NCBI GenBank assembly: GCA_004017275.1
Contig: SAKE01000013.1
Span: 62,001 to 126,000, forward strand
Direction: 5' to 3'
DNA from: Mesorhizobium sp.
GTDB taxonomy: Bacteria > Pseudomonadota > Alphaproteobacteria > Rhizobiales > Rhizobiaceae
DNA length: 64,000 bases
This document shows positions 34,057-43,571 of this stretch, one piece after another (position 1 is the stretch's first letter; every line of letters starts with the position of its first letter). Made by a program: the position numbers and the translations under genes. The notes beneath the pieces are model-generated. The model worked only from the letters and a program-made list of their open reading frames with translations. It was not told where the DNA came from and ran no database searches.

Positions 34057-35886
34057 ATGAAAATTCGTAATATCGCGATCATCGCGCACGTCGACCATGG
34101 AAAGACCACCCTGGTCGACCAGCTTTTGAAGCAGTCCGGCTCCTTCCGTGACAATCAGCGCGTCGCCGAGCGCGCCATGGATTCCAACGACCTCGAAAAG
34201 GAACGCGGCATCACCATCCTGGCCAAGGCGACCTCGGTTGACTGGAAGGATACCCGCATCAACATCGTCGACACCCCCGGCCACGCCGATTTTGGCGGCG
34301 AGGTCGAGCGCATCCTGTCGATGGTGGACTCGGCCATCGTGCTGGTCGACGCCGCCGAAGGGCCGATGCCGCAGACCAAGTTCGTCGTCGGCAAGGCGCT
34401 CAAGGTCGGCCTGAAGCCGATCGTCGTCATCAACAAGATCGACCGTCCGGACGCCCGCCATGTCGAAGTGGTCAACGAGGTGTTCGACCTGTTCGCGGCA
34501 CTCGACGCCACCGACGAGCAGCTCGATTTCCCGATTCTGTACGGTTCAGGCCGCGATGGCTGGGTTTCGGAAAATCCGGAAGGACCGAAGGACCAGCAGT
34601 TGGCGCCGCTGTTCGATCTGGTCATCAAGCATGTGCCGGAGCCGACCGTGCATCCCGGCCCGTTCCGCATGATTGGCACCATCCTGGAAGCCAACCCGTT
34701 CCTCGGCCGCATCATCACTGGCCGCATCGAAAGCGGCACGCTGAAGGCCAACCAGCCGGTCAAGGTGCTGCACCATGACGGCACGCAGATCGAAACCGGT
34801 CGTATTTCCAAGATTCTTGCCTTCCGCGGCCTCGAGCGCCAGCCGATCGAAGAAGCCCAGGCGGGCGACATCGTCGCCATCGCCGGCCTGTCGAAGGGCA
34901 CCGTCGCCGATACGTTCTGCGACCCGAGCGTGAGCGAGCCGCTGCATGCGCAGCCGATCGATCCGCCGACCGTGACGATGTCGTTCCTGGTCAACGACAG
35001 TCCGCTGGCCGGCACCGAAGGCGACAAGGTGACCAGCCGCGTCATCCGCGACCGCCTGCTGCGCGAGGCCGAAGGCAATGTCGCGCTGAAGATCGAGGAA
35101 TCGCCTGAAAAGGATTCGTTCTTCGTCTCGGGCCGCGGCGAATTGCAGCTGGCAGTGCTGATCGAGACGATGCGCCGCGAAGGTTTCGAGATCGCCGTGT
35201 CGCGTCCGCGCGTCGTCATGCAGAAAAGCGAGAATGGCGAATTGCTGGAGCCGGTCGAAGAAGTCGTCATCGACGTCGACGAGGAGCATGCCGGCATCGT
35301 CGTGCAGAAGATGTCGGAGCGCAAGGCCGAGATGGTCGAACTGCGTCCGTCGGGCGGCAACCGCCAGCGCATCGTCTTCCACGCTCCGACCCGCGGCCTG
35401 ATCGGCTACCAGTCGGAACTTTTGACCGACACGCGCGGCACCGCCGTGATGAACCGCCTTTTCCATGCCTATGAGCCCTACAAGGGCGAATTGCCCGGCC
35501 GCACCAACGGCGTGTTGATTTCCAACGAGCAGGGCGAATCGGTCGCCTACGCCATGTGGAACCTGGAAGATCGCGGCCCGATGGTCATCGATCCGGGCGT
35601 CAAGGTGTATCAGGGCATGATCATCGGCATCCATAGCCGCGACAATGATCTTGAAGTGAACGTGCTCAAGGGCAAGAAGCTGACCAACATCCGCGCCGCC
35701 GGCAAGGACGAGGCGGTCAAGCTGACCCCGCCGATCCGCATGACGCTGGAACGCGCATTGGCCTGGATCCAGGACGACGAGCTGGTCGAAGTGACGCCGA
35801 AGACCATTCGGCTGCGCAAGCTCTATCTCGATCCGAACGAGCGCAAGCGGTTCGAGAAGTCGTCCAAGGTCGTCGGCGCGGCGTAA
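34057..35886 (+). CDS. typA: Ribosome-associated GTPase TypA/BipA
   Basis: A 609-residue translational GTPase of full family length. G motifs: AHVDHGKTTL (G1), DTPGH (G3), NKIDRPDARH (G4). The EF-Tu-like domain II, two EF-G-like domains and the BipA-specific C-terminal domain (ETRGTA-type region DTRGTAVMNRLFHAYEPYKG; conserved RLRKLYLD end) follow. TypA binds 70S ribosomes and supports ribosome assembly, cold growth and stress responses; in Sinorhizobium it affects stress tolerance and symbiosis. A clear terminator follows. Confidence 0.97.
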   Translation: MKIRNIAIIAHVDHGKTTLVDQLLKQSGSFRDNQRVAERAMDSNDLEKERGITILAKATSVDWKDTRINIVDTPGHADFGGEVERILSMVDSAIVLVDAAEGPMPQTKFVVGKALKVGLKPIVVINKIDRPDARHVEVVNEVFDLFAALDATDEQLDFPILYGSGRDGWVSENPEGPKDQQLAPLFDLVIKHVPEPTVHPGPFRMIGTILEANPFLGRIITGRIESGTLKANQPVKVLHHDGTQIETGRISKILAFRGLERQPIEEAQAGDIVAIAGLSKGTVADTFCDPSVSEPLHAQPIDPPTVTMSFLVNDSPLAGTEGDKVTSRVIRDRLLREAEGNVALKIEESPEKDSFFVSGRGELQLAVLIETMRREGFEIAVSRPRVVMQKSENGELLEPVEEVVIDVDEEHAGIVVQKMSERKAEMVELRPSGGNRQRIVFHAPTRGLIGYQSELLTDTRGTAVMNRLFHAYEPYKGELPGRTNGVLISNEQGESVAYAMWNLEDRGPMVIDPGVKVYQGMIIGIHSRDNDLEVNVLKGKKLTNIRAAGKDEAVKLTPPIRMTLERALAWIQDDELVEVTPKTIRLRKLYLDPNERKRFEKSSKVVGAA

Positions 35887-35911
35887 GCTTTCTATTTTTC
35901 CAACAACCGGG

Positions 35912-35944
35912 AGGGGCGGAGCAACCAGTGTTCCGCCCCTTTTT
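35912..35944 (+). terminator. typA terminator
   Basis: AGGGGCGGA (35912-35920) pairs with TCCGCCCCT (35932-35940) and is followed by TTTT. It lies between typA and a convergent gene and may serve both. Confidence 0.85.
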
Positions 35945-35947
35945 CGT

Positions 35948-36571
35948 TCATCCGCCGGCGGCCGATATGATGGTCTGCCGATCGGGTTCGCTGGTGAGAT
36001 CGATGCGGATCACTCCCTCGCGGGCCGGCTTGCGCAGCGACTTCGCCCCGTCCGGGCTAAAAGTCAGCAATCGCTTGTCCCCCAGCGCCTGAAGCCTGGA
36101 CCGCGAGATGCCGAGTTCGCCGGCGAGCAAACGGTCGAGTCGCAGCGATGTCGGCATTTCGAGCCCAAGCTGGAGTTCCAACACGGTCGCGGCTTCCCTG
36201 GTGTCGCCGAGCCTGCGCTTGAGCACGGCGACATCGGAAAATTCCTCGACGCGCCCGATCCGACTGCGCAGCGCGACGACATCGAAAGAATGGCGCCGGA
36301 CGAGTGCCGGATCGTTGCTTTCGAGCGCCTGCAGCAGCGCCGCTTCGATGTCGCGGCGGTTGCAGCGCTCGAAAATGCCGAAATTCCACGAATTGTCGCA
36401 ATCGACGCAGCGATAGATCAGCCAGACGTCAATGCGTTTGCCGTTGGCGTTGACGCGGAATTTCCCGCTGCTGCAATAGGCCTTCACAGTGCCGCAGCGA
36501 TTGCAGTTGATGAGCGGTCGAGGTGCGGTCTTGGGCGCGATCGCCCAGTGGATACGCAGAAGTCCAGACAT
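35948..36571 (-). CDS. DUF1062-domain protein
   Basis: A 207-residue protein of the DUF1062 family. The N-terminus has CNRCGTVKAYCSSGKFRVNA, then YRCVDCDNSWN, a CxxC...CxxC arrangement suggesting a zinc ribbon. The C-terminal ~100 residues are helical and hydrophilic (LDRLLAGELGISRSRLQALG resembles an HTH). Function is unknown. It converges on typA, ending 61 bp from its stop codon. Confidence 0.82.
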   Translation of the reverse strand: MSGLLRIHWAIAPKTAPRPLINCNRCGTVKAYCSSGKFRVNANGKRIDVWLIYRCVDCDNSWNFGIFERCNRRDIEAALLQALESNDPALVRRHSFDVVALRSRIGRVEEFSDVAVLKRRLGDTREAATVLELQLGLEMPTSLRLDRLLAGELGISRSRLQALGDKRLLTFSPDGAKSLRKPAREGVIRIDLTSEPDRQTIISAAGG

Positions 36572-37192
36572 GCCGATAAGCCCTTCCCGTCGGGAAGTTC
36601 ATCAGGCCGGCAATGTCGAGATGCCCATGCGGGCACGGCGTGGCGAGAGGCTGCGGTTTTTGGAAATCAGGTGTCACGGGCAAAGCCGCGCGACGCGGTT
36701 CAGCAGTGCCAAACCGGTCTCGAACCGCCGCCCAGAAGAACACATGAAATGAAAACAGACACCGCGAATGCGGCGTCATGCCTTGTGTCGGGGGAGTTGA
36801 CGAGACCGGCGGTTACGTAGGCAAAGTGAAGCTCAAAATTGTTTCGCGGCGGCCTTTTTAGCCGCGAGATGCCGGACGGGCAAGGGCTGGTAACGCAAGT
36901 TGAGGCATGACGAGAGTCGCTCAGTTGCAGACGTCGGCGCTGCCCCTCATTACCCTGCCGGGCATTTCTCCCCGTAAACGGGGAGAAAGACGCTAGCCGC
37001 GAGGTTGGCGCTCATTCTGCGAGGTTGACTATTGGCGAAATCATCCATGGCAGCGTCCTTCTCCCCGTTTACGGGGAGAAGATGGCGGCAGCCAGATGAG
37101 GGGCGGCGCAAACGCCTCTTCAGAGAGCGAAATTCGCCGCAAGCCACAGGGTTCCAAATCGCCGTCGATCGGATATCCTTGAAGGCGCTGCC
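36572..37192. other. Intergenic region without genes, containing a family B repeat
   Basis: About 620 bp with no supported gene. 36572-36937 is the upstream region of the DUF1062 gene, with no recognisable motif. 36938-37109 is a two-armed repeat. The remainder leads into a LysE remnant. Confidence 0.6.
36938..37109. repeat. Two-armed palindromic repeat, family B, copy 2
   Basis: CGCTGCCCCTCATTACCCTG and TTTCTCCCCGTAAACGGGGA on the left; TTCTCCCCGTTTACGGGGAG and GATGAGGGGCGGCGC on the right, in inverted orientation. The loop differs from the other copies. Confidence 0.8.
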
Positions 37193-37318
37193 ATGCACCT
37201 CACCTCGCTCCTCATCTTCGCCGCCGCTTTGTTCGTTGCCGCCGGCTCGCCCGGCCCTCAGCGCCACGACCATGGCCGGCGCGGCGGCCGCGATCGCGGC
37301 GCGGTCGTAACCCGTCAC
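37193..37318 (+). pseudogene. Remnant of a LysE-family exporter (N-terminus only)
   Basis: The first 22 codons read MHLTSLLIFAAALFVAAGSP-GP, the typical first helix and S-P-G-P motif of LysE/RhtB amino acid exporters. The frame then turns into low-complexity Arg/Gly/His and stops; a shift into the neighbouring frame continues a hydrophobic SATTMAGAAAAIA stretch for ~15 residues before a stop. The remaining ~180 residues of a LysE protein are absent, and the next gene (37315, minus strand) begins at once. A deletion-truncated gene is the simplest reading. Confidence 0.45.
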
Positions 37319-37638
37319 ATCATTTCAATGATCGGCGCGATCTCGACGCTGAAGGCCGGGTCCATCAGGATCGGGCAATCCTTGGCCTTGGCTACGGCAT
37401 CGTCGATGTCTTTTGCTTCGACGATCGTGTAGCCGGCCGTCGGATTGCTGCCGCCATTGTTCTCGACCTTGCCGCCGGGCAGCACCATCTTCGACATGCC
37501 AACCGGATTGCCGCCGTCGACCACGGCCGAGCCGAGCTTGCCGTACCAGCCGTTCCAGGCGTCCATTGCGGCTTTCCGCTCGGCCTCGTCGGTCGGCATC
37601 TTGCCCGAGCCATGATAGACGTAGAGATACTTCGCCAT
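37315..37638 (-). CDS. YCII-domain protein
   Basis: A 107-residue protein resembling the YCII/DGPF-related family: MAKYLYVYHGSGK, then PTDEAERKAAMDAWNGWYGK, KLGSAVVDGGNP, and TAGYTIVEAKDIDDAVAKAK, the ferredoxin-like dimeric fold of this family. Function is unknown; relatives cluster with ECF sigma factors, which are absent here. A near-ideal GGGAGGAGAAC ribosome site sits right before the ATG. Confidence 0.83.
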   Translation of the reverse strand: MAKYLYVYHGSGKMPTDEAERKAAMDAWNGWYGKLGSAVVDGGNPVGMSKMVLPGGKVENNGGSNPTAGYTIVEAKDIDDAVAKAKDCPILMDPAFSVEIAPIIEMM

Positions 37639-37782
37639 GTTCTCCTCCCTTGGTGAGTGGTGAGCGGCATCGAACCGGCATGCGGTCATGCCGCCTGCCG
37701 ATCATCGGACCAAACCGGCAAACAAGCAACGAGAATGCGAAACTGCTAATATAGCGCCCGGTCTGGCCCCAGCCGCAATCCG

Positions 37783-38346
37783 TCACCGCGCCATGGCGTG
37801 GTATTCGTCGTTCGGCCGCATGTCGATTGCCGCCGCCACCCGGTTCGACATGTTGAAGAAGGCCGATGTCGAGGCGATGTCCCAGATGTCGCGGTCGGTG
37901 AAGCCGGCCTTGCGCAGGCCGGCCCGATCGGCCTCGACGATCTTAGCCGGCTCCTGCGTCAGCTTGACGGCGAATTCGAGCATTGCGGTCTGCCTGGACG
38001 AAAGATCGGCGGCGCGGAAATTCATCACCATCATTTCGCCGAGCGCGGGGTCGCCTGAGAGCTGGCGCACCGCCGCGCCATGCGCGGCCAGGCAATAGTA
38101 GCAGTGGTTGATCGAGGAGACGGCGACCGCGATCATCTCGCGGTCCAGCTTCGACAGGCCGGATTCACCCAGCATCAGGTCGTTGTACATGTCGGTGAAG
38201 GCGCGCAGCTTCTTGTCGTCGAAGGCGTAGGCCTTGAGCACATTTGGGACGAGGCCGAGCTTCTCCTCGCATTTGGCGAAATAGGTTTTCGTCGCTTCGC
38301 TCAGCTCTCCCTGGCCAAGGTCAAGCGCGGTGATTTTGCCGGCCAT
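37783..38346 (-). CDS. AhpD-like peroxidase-related protein
   Basis: A 187-residue alkylhydroperoxidase-fold protein. The CxxC redox motif with the conserved downstream His is present (NHCYYCLAAHG), as is the preceding helix with a Glu (DREMIAVAVSSI). The length and the N- and C-terminal arms fit the uncharacterised peroxidase-related subfamily rather than AhpD itself. It probably reduces peroxides through the CxxC pair with an unknown electron donor. Spacing of 144 bp separates it from the YCII gene in the same orientation. Confidence 0.87.
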   Translation of the reverse strand: MAGKITALDLGQGELSEATKTYFAKCEEKLGLVPNVLKAYAFDDKKLRAFTDMYNDLMLGESGLSKLDREMIAVAVSSINHCYYCLAAHGAAVRQLSGDPALGEMMVMNFRAADLSSRQTAMLEFAVKLTQEPAKIVEADRAGLRKAGFTDRDIWDIASTSAFFNMSNRVAAAIDMRPNDEYHAMAR

Positions 38347-38481
38347 GGGTCATTTCTCCTCGTTGGGCGACGTCTTGTTGCCGAATTCCGATATTTCTTT
38401 GCAAGCCGTCAAACCTTTGTCGCCAAACAGCGGTCATCTGCTACCATAGTCGTAAAAGCATTGACGGGAGGGAAGTGCGTC

Positions 38482-41400
38482 ATGGCCAGCGTGAAATCCG
38501 CGAGCAAGCCGAAGAAAAAAGCCACGGCAGCGACAAAAGCGGAGGAAAGGCCAGCCAGGCTCGCCGACTATCTGCTCGCCCGCGCGCCGGCCGAGGACAT
38601 CGCCACCTATGACGTGGCCGATCTCGAACGCGCCGCCGATCTCGCCGGCCGGGCGGTTGCCGTTCACAAGAAAGGCGAGTGCGTCGTCGCCGTCGATGCC
38701 GATTCGGGCGTCGTACGGGACGGCCGCCCGATGACGGTCATCACCGTCGTCAACGACAACATGCCGTTCCTGTTCGATTCCATCCTCGGCGAGGTCACCG
38801 AGACATCAGGCGAGCCGACATTGGTCACCCATCCGGTCATCGTTGTGCGCCACGGCAAGGGCGGTGTGGACGAAATCCTCGGCGACGGCAATTTCGCCAA
38901 GGACGACGGCAGCCACGACCGGTTGAGCGTCATTCATGTGCATATCCCGAGGCTGACCGCAGAGCAGGCGAGTGGATTGACCGAGCGGCTGCGCAAGATG
39001 CTCGGCCAGGTCCACGCCGCCGTGCATGACTGGAAGCCGATGCTGGCCCGCCTCGATCAGGCGATTTCCGAGTTCCGTTATTCGGCCGTGCCGCTCGACA
39101 AGAAGAGCGTTGCCGAGGCGATCGCCTTCCTGGAGTGGCTGCGCGACGACAATTTCACCTTTCTCGGCATGCGCGAGTTCAAATACACCGGCGGCGAGGA
39201 AAGCGGCACGCTGGAGCGCGCCGACAAGCCCGGTCTCGGCATCTTGTCCGATCCCGACGTACTGGTGCTGCGGCGCGGCACTGAAGCGGTGACGACGACG
39301 CCGGAAATCCGCGCTTTCCTGCATGGGCCGGAGCCGCTGATCGTCACCAAGGCCAATGCCAAGTCTTCCGTGCACCGCCGCATCTATCTCGATTACATCG
39401 GCGTCAAGACCTACACCGCCAAGGGCGCGCTTGCAGGCGAACTGCGTATCGTCGGCCTGTTCACCTCGACCGCCTACACGCGCTCGGTGATGAAGATCCC
39501 GTATCTCAGGTCCAAGGCCGAAACCATCATCGCGAAGTCCGGCTTCGACCGGCACGATCATTCCGGCAAGGCGCTGATCAATGTGCTGGAAAGCTATCCG
39601 CGCGACGAGCTGTTCCAGGTGCCGGTGCCGATCCTGAGAAAGCATGCAGCCGCCATTCTGGGCCTGATCGAGCGGCCGCGGGTGCGGGCGCTGGTGCGCG
39701 CCGACCAGTTCGACCGCTTCGTTTCGATCCTCGTCTTCGTGCCGCGCGACCGATACGACAGCGTCGTGCGCGAGAAGATCGGCTCCTATCTGAAAACCGT
39801 GTTCGAAGGCCGGCTGTCGGCCTACTACCCGGCCTTCCCCGAAGGCGGTCTGGCGCGCGTTCATTTCATCATCGGCCGCTCCGGCGGCAAGACGCCGAAG
39901 GTCGAGCAAGCGACGATCGAGGCGGCGATCCGCGACATCGTGCGCACCTGGGAAGACGCCCTTTCCGATGCTGCGGAGGCCAATGGCGCCGACCCGGCGT
40001 TGAAGAGCATCGCCGCGCGGCTGCCGGAAAGCTACCGCGATTCGTTCAGCGCCGCGGTGGCCCTGGCTGATGCTGGACGCATCGCCAAGATCAGCGCCGG
40101 CAATCCGATCGCCATCGACTATTATCGCCATGCCGAGCAGAAGCCGCACCAGGCGTCGCTGAAGATCTATCATCACGGCAGCCCGGTGGCGCTGTCGCGC
40201 CGTGTGCCGGTGTTGGAAAACATCGGCTTCCGCGTCATCAGCGAGCGCACCTTCGAGGTCGGTGACGAACAATCCGGCACGATCAAGGGTGATCGGCCCG
40301 GCTTAGTGTTCATCCACGACATGGAGCTGGAAAACAGCTACGGCAAGCCGATCGACCTGACTGACAGCGGCGCGCTGTTCGAGGACGCCTTCCTGTCCGT
40401 CTGGCGTGGTGATGTCGACAATGACGGCTATAACGGTCTTGCCCAGACCGCCGGCCTGTGGTCGGGTGAGATCACCATTCTGCGCGCCTATGGCCGCTAC
40501 TTGCAGCAGGTCGGCATTCCGCAAAGCCAGGATTTCATCGCCGCCGCGCTCAATCGCTATCCCGACATCGCGCGCGGCCTGCATGCACTGTTCATCGCCC
40601 GGCTTGGCCCGACGGCCGAAACGGAAGGCGTCGTGGCCGCCAAACACCTCAAGGCCAAGATCAAGGATGCGCTGGAAGACGTCCCCAACATCGATGACGA
40701 CACCATCATCCGGCGCTATCTCAATCTGATCGAAGCCTCGCTACGCACCAATCATTTCGTTGCCGATACGAAAGAGAAAGGCCAGTCGCTGGCAATCAAG
40801 CTCGACTCGCACGCGGTCGAGGGCTTGCCGGCGCCGCGGCCGTGGCGGGAGATCTTCGTCTACGGTTCCGAGGTCGAAGGCCTGCATCTGCGCTTCGGTC
40901 CGGTGGCGCGCGGCGGCTTGCGCTGGTCCGATCGCGCCCAGGACTACCGCACCGAGGTGCTAGGACTGGTCAAGGCGCAGCAGGTCAAGAATGCCGTTAT
41001 CGTCCCTGTCGGTGCCAAGGGCGGCTTCTATCCGAAGCAGTTGCCGATGAGCGCCGGCCGCGACGCGATCTTCGAGGCCGGCACGTCGGCCTACAAGAAC
41101 TTCGTCTCCAGCCTGCTGTCGATCACCGACAATATCGGCCTCGACGGCGTCATCCCGCCGGCCGGCGTTGTCAGGCGCGACCCGGACGATCCGTATTTCG
41201 TCGTTGCCGCCGACAAGGGCACGGCGACCTTCTCCGACACCGCCAATGCGATCTCGGAGAAGCACGGTTTCTGGCTCGACGACGCCTTCGCCAGCGGCGG
41301 CTCGGCCGGCTACGACCACAAGAAGATGGGCATCACCGCCAAGGGCGCGTGGGAAGCGGTCAAGCGGCACTTCCGTGAGATCAACCGCGACATCCAAACC

Positions 41401-43296
41401 TCGTCCTTCACGGTCGTCGGCGTCGGCGACATGTCGGGCGACGTGTTCGGCAACGGCATGTTGTTGTCGCCGAAGACAAGGCTGATCGCCGCCTTCGACC
41501 ATCGCGACATCTTCATCGATCCCGATCCCGACATGGCGGCATCGATGGCCGAGCGCGAGCGCATGTTCGCCCTGCCACGCTCGAGCTGGCAGGACTACGA
41601 CAAGACGAAACTGTCGGACGGCGGCATCATCGTCTCGCGCAACCAGAAATCGATCACCTTGCCGCCGGCCGCGGCGGCCGCGATCGGCTTGGCCAAGACC
41701 ACTGCTACGCCGGTCGAGATCATGACCGCCATCCTCAAGGCGCCGGTCGATCTCCTGTGGTTCGGCGGCATCGGTACGTATCTCAGGGCATCGACCGAGA
41801 CCAACGCCGAGGTCGGCGACCGCGCCAACGATGGCATCCGTATCACCGCGCTCGACGTGCGCGCCAAGGTGATCGGCGAGGGCGCCAATCTCGGCGTGAC
41901 GCAGCGGGCACGCATCGAGTTCGGCATGAATGGCGGCCGTTGCAATTCCGACGCCATCGACAATTCGGGCGGCGTCAACTGCTCCGACGTCGAAGTCAAC
42001 ATCAAGATCGCGCTGGCGTCCGCCATGCGCAAGGGATCGTTGACGCGCCCGGCACGCAACAAGCTGCTGGCCGAGATGACCGACGAGGTCGGTTCGCTCG
42101 TCCTGTCCAACAACTACCAGCAGACGCTGGCGCTTTCGATCGCCCGCAAGCGTGGCCTCGCCGATATTGCGCATCAAAGCCGCTTCATGACCGCACTGGA
42201 GGCGCGTGGCCTGCTCGACCGCGCCGTCGAGACGCTACCGTCGCCGGCAGCGCTTGCCGAGCGCGAGGCGCGCGGCGAACCGCTGACCAGGGCCGAGCTC
42301 GGCGTGTTGCTCGCCTATGCCAAGATCGTGCTGTTTTCCGACATCGTCGCCAGCGACGTGCCTGACGACGCGCATTTCGATCGCGACCTGATGGGCTATT
42401 TCCCCGGCCGGATGGCAAAGAAATACGCCACTGAGATCCATGGCCACCGGCTGCGCCGCGAGATCATTACGCGGGTCGTCGCCAACGATCTGGTCAATCG
42501 CGGCGGCCCGTCCTTCGTCAACCGGCTGCAGGAAGCCACCGGGCGCACCGCCGCAGACGTGGTGCGGACGTTCGCGGTTGTGCGCGACGGTTTTGCCTTG
42601 ACGGCGCTCTATCGCGAGATCGACGCGCTCGACAACCAGATCGACGGCCAGGTGCAGCTCGATCTCTATCAGATGGTCAGCCGGCTGATCTATGTGACCA
42701 GCGGCTGGTATCTGAAGAACGATGCCGGCACGGCATCCCTCAGCCAGCGCATCGCCGAACTGCAGGAAGCACGCAAGGCGCTGGAACCCAAGCTCGTATC
42801 GCTGCTGCCGGCCTTCTCGCGCGAGCGGATCGAGGAGAAGCGGCACGGACTGTTCAAGAGCGGTGCGCCGGAAGGGCTGGCCGGGCAACTGGCGCTGAGC
42901 GAGGTGGCGGAACTCATCCCCGACATCGCGCTGACGGCGCGCACCGCCGGCGCCGACATCGTCGCCGCCGCCAAGGCATTCTTCGCGGTCAGCGATGCCT
43001 TCCGCATTCCGCGTGTCGAGGACGCGGCACGCTCGATCACCCCCTCGGACTATTACGATCAACTGGCGCTGTCGCGCGCCACCGACACGATCGGCGCCGC
43101 GCGGCGCGGTATTGCGGTGGCGGCACTGACCGGCCACGCCGGCACGGCCGACCCGGTGGCGGCCTGGCTCGAAGCCGGCGGCGAGCGGGTGGCGCGCATC
43201 CGCGAGCGGCTGCAGGCGCTGACAGAGGGCGGCGACATCACCGTGTCGCGGCTGTCGGTGGCGTCCGGACTGATGAGCGACCTGACGGGGATGTGA
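38482..43296 (+). CDS. gdhB: NAD-specific glutamate dehydrogenase, large (180-kDa) type
   Basis: A 1604-residue protein with the length and content of the GDH180 family. The N-terminal ~700 residues carry regulatory ACT-like folds (TVVNDNMPFLFDSILGEV). The catalytic core contains RGGLRWSDRAQDYRTEVLGL, VPVGAKGGFYPKQL (lysine-containing glutamate site) and GVGDMSGDVFGNGML. The C-terminal helical region follows. It converts glutamate to 2-oxoglutarate and ammonia with NAD+, mainly in amino acid catabolism. GGGAGGGAAG sets ATG 38482. It is monocistronic; a family B repeat follows within ~20 bp of the stop. Confidence 0.95.
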   Translation: MASVKSASKPKKKATAATKAEERPARLADYLLARAPAEDIATYDVADLERAADLAGRAVAVHKKGECVVAVDADSGVVRDGRPMTVITVVNDNMPFLFDSILGEVTETSGEPTLVTHPVIVVRHGKGGVDEILGDGNFAKDDGSHDRLSVIHVHIPRLTAEQASGLTERLRKMLGQVHAAVHDWKPMLARLDQAISEFRYSAVPLDKKSVAEAIAFLEWLRDDNFTFLGMREFKYTGGEESGTLERADKPGLGILSDPDVLVLRRGTEAVTTTPEIRAFLHGPEPLIVTKANAKSSVHRRIYLDYIGVKTYTAKGALAGELRIVGLFTSTAYTRSVMKIPYLRSKAETIIAKSGFDRHDHSGKALINVLESYPRDELFQVPVPILRKHAAAILGLIERPRVRALVRADQFDRFVSILVFVPRDRYDSVVREKIGSYLKTVFEGRLSAYYPAFPEGGLARVHFIIGRSGGKTPKVEQATIEAAIRDIVRTWEDALSDAAEANGADPALKSIAARLPESYRDSFSAAVALADAGRIAKISAGNPIAIDYYRHAEQKPHQASLKIYHHGSPVALSRRVPVLENIGFRVISERTFEVGDEQSGTIKGDRPGLVFIHDMELENSYGKPIDLTDSGALFEDAFLSVWRGDVDNDGYNGLAQTAGLWSGEITILRAYGRYLQQVGIPQSQDFIAAALNRYPDIARGLHALFIARLGPTAETEGVVAAKHLKAKIKDALEDVPNIDDDTIIRRYLNLIEASLRTNHFVADTKEKGQSLAIKLDSHAVEGLPAPRPWREIFVYGSEVEGLHLRFGPVARGGLRWSDRAQDYRTEVLGLVKAQQVKNAVIVPVGAKGGFYPKQLPMSAGRDAIFEAGTSAYKNFVSSLLSITDNIGLDGVIPPAGVVRRDPDDPYFVVAADKGTATFSDTANAISEKHGFWLDDAFASGGSAGYDHKKMGITAKGAWEAVKRHFREINRDIQTSSFTVVGVGDMSGDVFGNGMLLSPKTRLIAAFDHRDIFIDPDPDMAASMAERERMFALPRSSWQDYDKTKLSDGGIIVSRNQKSITLPPAAAAAIGLAKTTATPVEIMTAILKAPVDLLWFGGIGTYLRASTETNAEVGDRANDGIRITALDVRAKVIGEGANLGVTQRARIEFGMNGGRCNSDAIDNSGGVNCSDVEVNIKIALASAMRKGSLTRPARNKLLAEMTDEVGSLVLSNNYQQTLALSIARKRGLADIAHQSRFMTALEARGLLDRAVETLPSPAALAEREARGEPLTRAELGVLLAYAKIVLFSDIVASDVPDDAHFDRDLMGYFPGRMAKKYATEIHGHRLRREIITRVVANDLVNRGGPSFVNRLQEATGRTAADVVRTFAVVRDGFALTALYREIDALDNQIDGQVQLDLYQMVSRLIYVTSGWYLKNDAGTASLSQRIAELQEARKALEPKLVSLLPAFSRERIEEKRHGLFKSGAPEGLAGQLALSEVAELIPDIALTARTAGADIVAAAKAFFAVSDAFRIPRVEDAARSITPSDYYDQLALSRATDTIGAARRGIAVAALTGHAGTADPVAAWLEAGGERVARIRERLQALTEGGDITVSRLSVASGLMSDLTGM

Positions 43297-43314
43297 GTCG
43301 GTTCGTTTCGCAGG

Positions 43315-43496
43315 CTGGCGCCGCCCCTCATCCGGCTGCCGCCACCTTCTCCCCGTATAGTGACGGGGAGAAGGGATTTGGCCGCAACGGCGGCACCTAC
43401 GCGCAACGCCGATGATAGGCGAAACTGTCAATGATGGCGTCTTTCTCCCCGTCATTATACGGGGAGAAATGCCCGGCAGGGCAATGAGGGCAGCGC
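43315..43496. repeat. Two-armed palindromic repeat, family B, copy 3
   Basis: CGCCGCCCCTCATCCGGCTG and TTCTCCCCGTATAGTGACGG on the left, TTTCTCCCCGTCATTATACG and GGCAATGAGGGCAGCGC on the right, inverted. It is closest to copy 1 in its arms. Confidence 0.8.
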
Positions 43497-43571
43497 AATG
43501 CTTGATATTTGCATGAGCACCGGAAAAATGCAGACATGGCGCCCGACACGGACACGGCCGGGGGAATCATC

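Noticed and set aside
40960..42177. Antisense open frame within the NAD-GDH gene
   Set aside because: Shadow of a strongly conserved coding sequence; composition is Asp/Ala/Arg-rich without motifs.
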